A program made the position numbers and the translations under genes. The notes beneath the pieces are model-generated. The model was not told the origin of the DNA. It made no database searches and saw only the letters and a list, made by a program, of their open reading frames with translations. A stretch of 64,000 bases of DNA from Asterias rubens (Eukaryota; Echinodermata; Asteroidea; Forcipulatida; Asteriidae): positions 10,734,146 through 10,798,145 of the forward strand of contig NC_047076.1 of assembly GCF_902459465.1 (NCBI RefSeq), given 5' to 3'. Below are positions 51,140 to 61,499 of this stretch, piece by piece. Numbering within the stretch: position 1 is the first letter of the stretch; each line of letters starts with the position of its first letter.

Positions 51140-51330
51140 GTCCGTCCATCGTGGCCCGAGTGGATAAGAACACCGGATTCAAGCTCTGGTGTTTCGTATC
51201 AGCAGAGTGTGGGTTCGAGACCCAGTGGGACGTAAAGCCGTTGGTCACGTGTGTTGTGTAATGCACATAAATAATAACCCAGTGCACTTATCCTAAACAG
51301 AAGGGGCTCGCCCTGGTGTTCTTGGTTTGA
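51140..51330 (+). repeat. tRNA-derived SINE
   Basis: An A-box-like GTGGCCCGAGTGGATAAGA and a B box GGGTTCGAGACCCAG lie about 55 bases apart, as in a Leu/Ser-type tRNA head. The body contains GACGTAAAGCCGTTGG and CCCAGTGCACTTATCC, typical of tRNA-derived SINE tails. The head is too degenerate to be a functional tRNA gene. Confidence 0.7.
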
Positions 51331-51774
51331 TCGGCAACATATTGCACCATAGTAACTTGTAAACCATTAAATGGTGCTACTAAGGAATTAGGTATCAAAC
51401 TTTAAAACGTATAGCTGCACATTTGCAAAAAATAAATAAAAAAATTGCACAAGCATGTGTTTTAGGATCAAGTACACGAGGTAAGATACCAATCACTAAT
51501 CCGATATTATGGTAAGCATACTTTTTGTGCTCGATGAAATTGGACCCTTGATGTCTAACCGATGATCATTGTGTACTTGATATTTCACTCATTTCGTGTA
51601 ATGTGAACATCATGGGAATTCGGCACATGTAGAAATCGACCCACATGCTTATTATGATTCTAACACGTTATTATGAACACAATGAACGACAGAACATGCA
51701 TGTAGATGGAAAGGTCGAGCCTTTTGATGGACTTGACCCTGCTTTGAGTCCGTCGGCATGTGCTGACTCATTTT

Positions 51775-52058
51775 ATTGACACTATTGGGAATTGTCTAAG
51801 ACCAGTCTTCTCAATTTGTGTATCTCAACAAATGCATAAAGTAATAACAAACCTAAATTTTTAGCTCGATTGGTCGTCGGAGTTGCGAGATAACTATGAA
51901 AGAAAAAAAAACACCCTTGTCACACGAAGTTGTGTGCTTTCAGATGCTTGATTTCGAGACCTCAAATTCTAAACTTAAGGTCTCGAAATCAAATTCGTGG
52001 AAAATGACTTCTTTCTCGAAAACTACGTCACTTCAGAGGGAGCCGTTTCTCACAATGT
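51775..52058. repeat. MITE-like repeat family R1, copy 2, left part
   Basis: It matches 56928-57200 (CTCAACAAATGCATAAA, GTTGCGAGATAA, TTGATTTCGAGACCTCAAAT, GAGGGAGCCGTTTCTCACAA). Interrupted at 52058 by a LINE; its remainder is at 56373-56481. Confidence 0.8.
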
Positions 52059-55000
52059 TTTTTTTTTTTTTTATATAATCCAAGGGACTCTCATTTATTT
52101 TCCACTGTCTCTTGTCTCAATATTCGTACAAACAGTTCTTACATGACAAATACAATAAACAATACCATTAACAATAAAAGCAAGTTAACCTTGGCCTAAG
52201 ATAAAAAATGAGTCCCATTTCTGATAAAACTTGAAGTTTACTCCATTAGTAAAAAACATTAATTTTTCCATTGAATAGTACTTTTTCACCTCTCGTTTTA
52301 AAACTAAAAGTGATGGGCGTTTCCCGATCATTTTCATTGTATACACATGAAATCTACATATCAACAGGATCAAGTTAACCACATTGCTATTTTTGGTATT
52401 ACCAAAAAGAAAGACTTCGTTATCCATTGCAAGGGAGAAATTAGTCTGTTCTTTTATCCATGAAAACACTGAGGACCAAAAAGAAATAGTATGGGTGCAG
52501 GAACAGAAAAGATGGAAAATGGTCTCTTCTTCTTTTTTTTGCAGAATGTACAGAGATTAGTGTCGGTCTTATTGATTTTAAACAAAAATGAATTAGTGCC
52601 CAGGATCCGATGGATTAATCTAAATTGAAACCATCTTAGTTTAGTGTCCACAGTACATGAGTAGGGAATGTTAAAAATCAAAGACCACTTCGAAGAATCG
52701 AGGTTGGTATTAAGTTTGACGTTCCACTTGTCAATAAATTTCCTTTTGACCTGTTTAGATAGGACTAAAACATGATAGATTCTTTGTGACCCCTTTTTGT
52801 CCTTTAAAAGGACTTCAAGGTTGAAAGGTAAAAAAGGAAAATTAAGATGCGAGTGTTCTATCAAGATGTCCTTAAAGGACGACTTAATAGCTCTTAACAC
52901 CCCACTATACTCCAGGAAGTTAGTGTGGACACTAAATGTGTTCTTGAAATCTTCAAGAGGGAGAAAATCCCCATTCTCGTCAATAAGATCACAAATAAAC
53001 TTAACTCCTTTGCTTTCCCAATGTTTATAATAAATACACTTCCCACCAACTTTAATTTTATCATTAAACCAAAGCGTGCTCTTTAGTACCTCCACTGTAG
53101 TTGTGGGTAAGTGGACCCGAGTAAAATTAGACCACGATTTGAACACATCGAGCCAAAAATTATTATAAATTCTTTGCGTACCCACAAATTTTGCTGAGCC
53201 ACCTTCCAATAATAACAAACGAGTAATGCCAAAAATATGATTACATAAAGTGGACCAGTCTGACGACTGGTTAGCCTTGTAAAGTGTAAGCACGGACATC
53301 AACCATCCGCAACCCACCCAGACCATAATCTTGGATCATTTGGTTTTTAGCAACACGGTCGTGTCCTTTCCAAATGAAGTTAAAGAACATAGTGTTTAAT
53401 TCTTTGATCATATTACAGGGTGGGTCGGGGATGGTTAACACAAGGTAAGTAAGTTTAGACAAAAGTAAAGATTTGACAACGGCAATTCTCCCTAGAACGG
53501 TTAAGTGTCTCTTAGACCAGTTGAAGATTATTTTGTCCACGAATGGAACAAATAACTCTATAATTGTAATTTAACAAAACCATGGAATTTAGGTCAGTAG
53601 AAAACTCAATACCAAGAATTTTAAAAATGTGCTCATCCTCAACCCAGTTCACCTTAATCTCTTCACAAAGCTTTTCACCACAACCCTTCTTAGAACCAAC
53701 CCAAATGGCGTTCGTTTTCTCAATGTTAACTTTCAATCCAGACATACTTGCAAATAGGTCAAGAATTTTAAACGCTGCTTGCAAAGACTTCTCGGTGCCA
53801 TTCAAAAACAATACCGTATCATCCGCATACTGGGATATTCGAAATTCTGTACCCTCAACCTTAATACCTTCAAGAATTTTGTCATTGCATACCAACATGG
53901 ATAAAACTTCTGCACACAAAAGGAACAAGTAAGGGCTTAATCCGTCTCCTTGCCTACAACCTCTCCCGATCTGGAATGATTCTGAAAGGAACCCATTAAC
54001 TAAAACTGAAGACGAGGCTTGGTTGTAAAGTACCCGGATCCATTTTGTAACTGAGGGACCGAAATTAAATTTATCGAGCACTTTAAAAATAAAATCGTGA
54101 GAAATGGAATCGAATGCTTTTTCAAAGTCAATAGAAAGAAGTAAACCCGGAATACTATTAGATTTAGTGAGGTTCAGTAAATCATACAACAACCTAATAT
54201 TTTCTCCAATAAAACGGTCTGCCATGAATCCTTTCTGACTTTCATGAATGATAAAGGGAAGACAGGATTTCACTCTCTCTGCAATACATGCCGAGGCAAT
54301 TTTGTAAGATGTGTTCAGCAGCGAAATGGGGCGCCAGTTTTTCAAATACTGCCGAGGTTTGTTCCCTTTTGGCAGGAGAGTAATAATCCCGTATTTCTGA
54401 GTGACCGAAAGTTGACCTGAAACATAGGCACCATTTAATGAACGTAAAAGGTACCATGAAAGGTCGGGAGCAAACAAATTATAAAATTCAAAACTAAAAC
54501 CGTCTGAGCCTGGGGACTTCCCCCCTTTCGCCCTTTTTAACACTCGCATTAGTTCTTCATGGGACAGGGGCCCCTCAATGCTATCACGCATGTTGTCAGA
54601 AAGAATACTCTTGTCAGCCGCAGCAAAAATAGAGTTTAAATCAATATTATCATCAACTCTCCGAGTAGAATAAAGTTTTTGGTAGAAATTCCTAGCCTCC
54701 TGTAAAATGTCATTGGAACTAGTAAGTTTACAATTAGCGTCATTAATAACACATTTCATCGCTTTGTTGACGAAATTACGCTTCTACAAATTTAAAAAGT
54801 ACTTTGAGGGTTTTTCACCACCCTCCATCCAACGAGTCTTAAACCTAATTAGAACACCCTCCATCTTAGCTTTACGGAGAGCAACAAGATCGGTCTGCTT
54901 AGCATTTAAAAGATCAACCGACTCAAGATCACCCTCCGAAACTTTAACAGAAAAAACACTAATCTCTTTCTCAAGCATGGACTCTGCTTTCTGGTTTCTT

Positions 55001-56372
55001 TCGTCTTCCAAGCGGCGTAGGAGATCGTCTTGGATCTAATTTTCATCAATAACATTTCAAAAAGAACTTGATCATTAATAACAAAGTGAATGTCACGAGG
55101 ATGCATTTTTCTTAGGCTGGAGCGTAAATAAGGGCAAGCGGCATATTCATCTACCAACTCCCCAATAGTGTCTTTAACTAAATCGGAGTAAGTATTATCA
55201 GTCAAAAGTGAATTATTAAATTTCCAATACCCTTTACCAGGTTCCATGTCGCTAAGATCCAATTTAATATCAACCAAAGAGTGATCAGTTCTGTACCCTG
55301 GCTTAATATCACTACTAATAATTTTAGAGTTAAGCTCCGAGGAAATTACAAGATAATCCAACCTGGATTGTTTCGGAGTTTGGTGTTGTCTCCAAGTGTA
55401 TCTACTTAAATCTGGATTGTGAACTAGCCAAACATCTATTAAATCAAAGTCGTTACATAAACTAAGCACTCTGTTTCTAGCCAGAGGATTATTCAAATTA
55501 ATGTAATTAACACAATCAAGGAAATCATATAATATCAAGTTCCAGTCCCCACATAAAATAGCATGAGTATTATCCAAATCATTCAGGACAGTACATATAT
55601 CATCATAAAAGCCAGGGTCATCATTATTTGGCCCATACAGGTTAATCAGAGAGATATTGTACTCTCCAATTTCCAAATCCAAAATTAAAAAGTTACCATT
55701 GTCGTCATTTTTGACACGCTTGACTTTATACTCGAAATTGTTATTAAAGAGGATAGCAACTCCCCTGGAATTACTCCTAAAAGAACTTTAAAAAAACTCA
55801 AAACCCCATTCATTCCGGACAAGATTTTCCATGCCCTTATCAAAATGAACATCTTGTAAACAATAAACAGAATATTTTTTTTACTTTTAAGAAAATGAAA
55901 AACATCTCTTCTCTTGGCTAAGTTTCCCAACCCTCGGCAGTTCATCGAGGCTATCGAAAACTGACTATTTTCCATCGCAGTTGTATTTACGTGAGGAAGA
56001 AAGGAGTGTATTGGCAATAATTATAAACTTACTTTTCATGTGCATACTAACAATATTCTTTAATTAAAGAAACGAAATACAAGCTAGAAATATCACAGTG
56101 AATCGACGATATGAAAAGAATAAATGCTACCCTGGATTTTTGCATTGATCCCACCCACTCTCCAAACCCCTTGCATCCCGCAAGACACAAAAACCCTTCC
56201 CGCAAACAGAGGATGACAAAAAATCCTCCCTCCAAACCCCCCCCCCCCTGAAAAAAAATCTTCTAGGTCGACGAATGACCCGCAAAAGATGGATCATTGG
56301 GATGGAACCTACTAATACACAATAGACGCGGAGCTCTTTTAGTGCACGTCCTTTCCTTACGGCGTCATTAGT
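52059..56372 (-). pseudogene. Decayed L1/Tx1-like LINE inserted in a MITE
   Basis: A poly-T tract at 52060-52073 is the minus-strand poly(A) tail. Reading minus: the APE endonuclease begins near 55975 (IASMNCRGLGNLAKRRD) and continues with CGDWNLILYDFLD, SRLDYLV and YRTDHSLVDI (about 55570-55270). The RT lies at 54759-53512 with KSPGSDGFSFEFY, NWRPISLLNTSYK, SIDFEKAFDSISHDF, GRGCRQGDGLSPYLFLLCAE and the catalytic QYADDTVLF. A C-terminal domain (53540-52454) has FIWKG, GGLRMVD and FRLIHRILGTNSFLF...CTFC. Frames break near 55684, 54770, 53515 and 52520. CACAATGT at both borders is a target duplication. No ORF1 was found. Confidence 0.88.
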
Positions 56373-56481
56373 CCACAATGTGTTATACTACCAACCTCTC
56401 CCCATCCATTACTCACTACCAAGTGAGGTTATATGCTGAGAATTACTTTGAGTAATTACCAATAGTGTCCACTGCCTTTAA
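56373..56481. repeat. MITE-like repeat family R1, copy 2, right part
   Basis: AACCTCTCCCCATCC, CCAAGTGAGGTT and GTAATTACCAATAGTGTCC complete the copy begun at 51775; it ends ACTGCCTTTAA. Confidence 0.8.
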
Positions 56482-56927
56482 CGAGGGACGTGTTGTTCTT
56501 TGAACTATTCGATTGCGTTAATCCTACGAAACTCTGCCATCGCACTTAGTGTACAACATCACCAAGTCTTGTTGTTAATAATGGTAGACGTACCACATTA
56601 TACAACAAATTTTGATAATTTTTGATAAAAACACAGGCAATACTTGGCATGTAAACAACACACTCAGGAAAAAAACCACACCAAAACAACAACAAACAAA
56701 CAATTAAAACAAACCCCCAAAACTATGATACTAGAGAAAGGAAATCAATTATGGAAAAAGGCCAGTCAGCATGCCACGGAGGCGTTGCAAGCAACTGATC
56801 CCTTTATTAAATACACAGTTTATTATTGTATATTTTGAGAGGTAATCGGTTGCCATCTTCTATTGTTGAATGACAACACCTATCAACAAAAAAGGTGAAT
56901 ATTTCATCAACATAGGCGCGGTCAAGT

Positions 56928-57286
56928 TTAAAGGCAGTGGACACTATAGTTGGTGTATCTCAACAAATGCATAAAATAACAAACCTGTGAAAATTTGAGT
57001 TCAATCGGTCATCGAAGTTGCGAGATAATAATGAAAGAAAAAAACACTCATGTCACACGAAGTTGTGTGCGTTTAGATGGTTGATTTCGAGACCTCAAAT
57101 TCTAAACTTGAGGTCTCGAAATCAAGTTCGTGAAAAATTACTTCTTTCTCAAAAACTATGGCACTTCAGAGGGAGCCGTTTCTCACAAAGTTTAACACCA
57201 TCAACCTCTCCCCATTACTCGTCACCAAGTGAGGTTTTATGCTAATAATTATTTTGAGTAATTACCAATAGTGTCCACTGCCTTTA
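56928..57286. mobile_element. MITE-like repeat family R1, complete copy
   Basis: The ends TTAAAGGCAGTGGACACTAT and ATAGTGTCCACTGCCTTTAA are a perfect terminal inverted repeat with TTAA at both ends. It serves as the reference for the other copies in the window. No coding capacity. Confidence 0.88.
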
Positions 57287-58375
57287 AGTGAAAAACACGA
57301 CAAACTTTGATCTGTCCCCAGTTTGACATATTTTTTTAGCATGGTTGATGTAGAAGTTTTTCTTTCAAATTGGACACCAGTCATTTTGTGAGCCTACTAC
57401 TTTCAAATAACGTTGCCATATCTTTGGTTTTTAACCTATCCACCTTTTCAAAACTTTAAAACCATAAAGACAATCTTTAAAAGTGACATCCAAACACAAC
57501 GAGTTAAATTCATCATAATAAAACAGAACTACCGATCCGTAGCTATTTCACTAACTTAATTGCTTTTAGGGTTTTCAAGCTCTCCTCACAAAGAATGTTT
57601 AAATTATTAAATAAATTATAATTTTCCAAAGAGGAATATGACAGCTACCATATTAATTAATAAACGAATGATGATCACACACAGACATACCGTCTGTATG
57701 AACATTGTACCCAATCAGAGGACCAGTAATTACTAAAACAGTATGGTTGTATTCACATATTTTGTAGAAATTACGTCAAAATATTATTAACATATTCTGT
57801 CATACACCGTTTTGATGAATGACACGGCTTTTTGGTTTTCAAAAAAAAAGAAAATCCATTATAAACCTAAAAGTTTATGTACTGGCGGATGTGTTGCTAC
57901 AATGTGGTTTGATTGTTGTAAATAAGTCTGATATTCACCGACCCTAGTGTTGTAATTGACACCCCATTAAGTCGTGAGGCAAACAAGAAGAACACTATTT
58001 AATAAAACCAACATTAGTAAATATTTAGTATTAAAATGGTCCTTAATGAAGTGGCCAGCACTAAATGCACGGCATGTTTCATGGCATTCAATCCTGCATG
58101 GTCTTAATTAATAAGAATCAATACCTACATCAATGATTGTTATGCCCTTCATACAATAATTGCAGTGCAGCAGTTTGTTAGTGTTATAATCGACTTAGTA
58201 ATGCAGTACGCAAAATTAAACAGGAGTAAGCAGGATTCGTTGTAGCCAGACTGCTTTGTGTTTTGAGCTAAACCACTCTTGTATGGAAACCACTTAAAGG
58301 CCAAGTAAACAAGAAGAAAAACAAAGACAAATACTCATTAATTGTTTTATATTACCTGCGAGCTGCGATATTGTT
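57287..58375. other. Gene-free AT-rich interval
   Basis: No gene, RNA or element could be recognised. Confidence 0.5.
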
Positions 58376-58859
58376 TAAAGGGTGGCTGCAGTGTTTTTTT
58401 TTAATAATTTAAACGATTAAACATGACTTTTTAAACATGAATTTGTTTTAATTATTTTTTATTAAATGCGCAAGAGATTAGGTTTTCAAGAGATTACGTG
58501 AACCCACCCCGCCCCTAAAAGGGGCATAAACGTGACGTCATGTCGGGAACCCGAGCCGTCGGGCCCCCTGGCTGTGTGCATATAGAGACGTGTGCACTGT
58601 GTGGCCTGGTACCTAAGCGCGTGTAGTTAGGGACCAGACTCTTTTTGCCGACGATATCTTTGAATTTCCGACGTGACGTCGATGGTAGGGGGGCGGTAAC
58701 AATCCACAAAAGGGGGGGCATGACTTATTCGCTAATTACGCAAGTGAGATATGTCGGGGAAAAAACAAAACATATTTTATTGAGGTTCAATACATATATC
58801 AGAAATAAATGACAGCAAAATTAACTGTTTTATTTTAATTCACTGCAGCATCCCTTTAA
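58376..58859. mobile_element. MITE with TTAAAGGGTGGCTGCAGTG ends
   Basis: The left end is mirrored by CACTGCAGCATCCCTTTAA, with TTAA at both ends. The interior is GC-rich with CGTGACGTCATG/CGACGTGACGTCG inverted motifs. It abuts an R1 repeat copy on its right. Confidence 0.8.
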
Positions 58860-59165
58860 ATTCATTGTGCACTATTGGTAACCAGCAATGGAGAGCTACT
58901 GATAATATAAAACATTGTGAGAAACGGCTCCCTCTAAAGCAACATAGTTTTTGAGAAAGAGTAAATTTCCCACTCCAACTTAAATAGGCCTACTTCAGGC
59001 CTAAACCATTTTAGTAGGCATCTGAAAGCAACAAAGTTGTGCAATAAGGGTATTTTTTCCGTCATTATTCTCTTGCAACTTCAAAAATCAATGCTTGAAA
59101 AGATTAGTTAAGATTCACCAAGTAGGAATACTGGTCTTTAACAGTTACCAGAGGTGCACAGTGTC
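58858..59165. repeat. MITE-like repeat family R1, diverged copy
   Basis: GTGCACTATTGGTAACCAG, AACATTGTGAGAAACGGCTCC and CAGAGGTGCACAGTGTCTT identify it as a diverged member; its terminal repeats are eroded. Confidence 0.65.
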
Positions 59166-60671
59166 TTATAAACGATGCACTTTTTATTATTATTTCAAGT
59201 ATCGACCCAAGGCTATAAGACAATGTAGAATATAATTACCATAGAGATATGACTTAAATGAAACTGTATTTTTAATATCATAATAATTGGCTGATACCTT
59301 ATTCATGTAAGCATAATTTGTTTGTCCTAAGCTTCTCTTTGTGTTAAAAAAATTGTTTGATATTTGGCACTGGTTCTTAGTTAAACCATCATTTCGGTTG
59401 TGTTAATTGAACCCTACAAAAAAAAAACATTTGAAAAAAACACACAGGTATAAACGAAAATAATACTTCTGAAGGTACTGAATGATAGCAGTATTATAGC
59501 GACGTTCCCTAAAAGACCATGGTTTTCAAGCGAACCAAAAAAAAAAATACAATGATTAAAAAAAACTATTTGTTTAGTGACGACATGTGAAAAATAATGC
59601 CCTATCACAAAAGTGTTTATTTTTGGTAATGTGTGTATTATAGTATTTATAGTCTTTTTTCTTATATTGAAAGAAAAAACTCACGACGTCCTCTGTTATT
59701 GTCTGCGTTTTGTTATTATAAACGCAACGGCCAAAATACCATCCAGGAGTCGATAGAAAAATAATCCGAAATTTATTTAAAGGTATATATACAGGATTGG
59801 TAAAGTCAATGTTTAGTCTTGTATGAAAGGCTTACTAGTTATGAAGTAATATTAAAGAACTAGTTCCCTTTGTGAACAAGTTTATCTTATAACCAGCTAC
59901 CTATCCACCCTGCCCCCCCCCCCCCCCCAAAAAAAAAAAAAAATAATAATAATAATAAAAATAAAAATAAATTACTAAACATTGAACAAGCAAAAAAACG
60001 CAACAGCTGATTACGGTTGTTACAACCATAATTCGGGGCAATGTGTTTGCAGGTTGAAAATTTGTGCATTGTATTTCACCATCTCTTGACTCACACAACA
60101 TATTAAACTTAATTTATTTTCGTATAATAGGCATTATGCTCGATCACATAAAATATGATTACTGTCTGCAACTATTTTGTCAGCTCTCTACCAAACCTGG
60201 CTGTATAATTTCACATTAAGGGAGCACGGTATTTTGTTTTATACTTACGTAAAATATTTCAAAATAATCCTCCATGTCCATGGTCGCTCTGTTCACGTTG
60301 TAATAACACGTTGACAAAATCTCCAGTAGCCAAGGTATGATCTACAGCAGTGGTGGTTTTGTTGCGTTTCGATCGAAACTGCGCGGGGAAAATAAAGCTG
60401 AACTGACGGCATCCACGGTGATGTAGAATGTGGGCACCGAGTGTAAACGACTCTTTTTCCCAAGAAGGCCAATCAAGCCAGTTTATTGTTAGGCTTTGAT
60501 TGCCATGGCAACGTGTAAATGATCAAGTTAGTGGGCCGGTAGACTAGGGAGTTGTGCTATACTGGAATTATGATGAAACGGCTGGAAACATATCACCAAA
60601 CGAAACGTTTTATGGTAATTTTAATATCCGTGTTATATGAACATAACAATAATACGAAATTATATTAATTA
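59166..60671. other. Gene-free interval with homopolymer runs
   Basis: A C-run followed by A-rich AATAAT low complexity lies at 59910-59970. No gene is supported. Confidence 0.5.
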
Positions 60672-60780
60672 GCGGGTCATGGTCGAGTGGTTTAGAGCAT
60701 CGAATTAAAGTTCTAGTGGTTATGTCATCGGGTTGTGGGTTCGAATCCTGGTCATGACACTTCTGCCCTTGATCACGATG
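60672..60780 (+). repeat. tRNA-derived SINE head (Leu/Ser-like)
   Basis: GTCATGGTCGAGTGGTTTAGA (A box) and GTGGGTTCGAATCCTGG (B box) are present, and GTCATG at the start pairs with CATGAC at the end as an acceptor stem. The anticodon arm is disrupted and SINE-like sequence (ACACTTCTGCCCTTGATCAC) continues past the tRNA end, so it is a SINE rather than a tRNA gene. Confidence 0.65.
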
Positions 60781-60784
60781 TTTT

Positions 60785-61365
60785 ACTGTAGGCGGTTCTC
60801 CGGAGGAACGGGTACCGGTGTCGCTATGTCCTCTATGCAATACTATCCGGAGGACATTATTTCTTATGCAATAATGTCCGCCGGACGGTTTTGCATAATG
60901 CAATGTGTCCGCCCGGACACATTTGCAATTGCAGTTGTGTCCCGTGCAAAACAGTTCTTTCAGTAAATTAAACGCCCTTGGTCGACGGAACACGTTCGCA
61001 ATTTTTTACAAGCTAAGTGCATTATTATTATTATTTTTTCTTCTGCCACTTCATACAAAAAACAATAACAATACATGTACATACAATTGCAAAAAAAGAT
61101 TAAAGTTATAGGGCAAAAATAAAATGAAGGAAATGGGAATAGTTCGGCCGTTGGGTATTTAAAAGCTGCAACCATACAATACGTGAATATTCTTGCTGCA
61201 TAATATACGTAGGTTCAGTGCATGCACGCTCGCTTACGCGCGCACATGTACAGCCATATGTCCGCCGGATGGTTTTTACATAGCCCCGGACACGATTGCA
61301 TATGCAAAAGTGTCCGGAGCGGACGGTATTGCATGGCGGACACAATTGCATCTGACACCGGCGAT
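60785..61365. repeat. Cluster of short inverted GTCCGCCGGA / TTGCATATGCAA motifs
   Basis: Motifs such as ATGTCCGCCGGACGGT, TCCGGAGGACAT, TTTGCATAATGCAA and GTGTCCGCCCGGACAC recur at about 60790-60950 and again at 61255-61350, alternating GC-rich palindromes with TGCAT-rich palindromes. The two clusters are related. No coding function is supported. Confidence 0.55.
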
Positions 61366-61499
61366 CATGTTGATATTGTGTATGAAAAAGCCTTTGGAAC
61401 GCCACGGCAGCTTTGGGCTGTATCCCAATAGAGCTGAAGCAAGAAAACATGCTATTGGCCAAGAGTAAAGACCCAGTGTTATTGTTCCGCTTAAAGCGC

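Noticed and set aside
59887..60101. Frames encoding hydrophobic Phe/Leu/Tyr runs near the C/A homopolymers
   Set aside because: Translations of low-complexity sequence only.
60672..60780. Functional tRNA gene
   Set aside because: A and B boxes and an acceptor stem are visible, but the anticodon arm is broken and SINE sequence follows.
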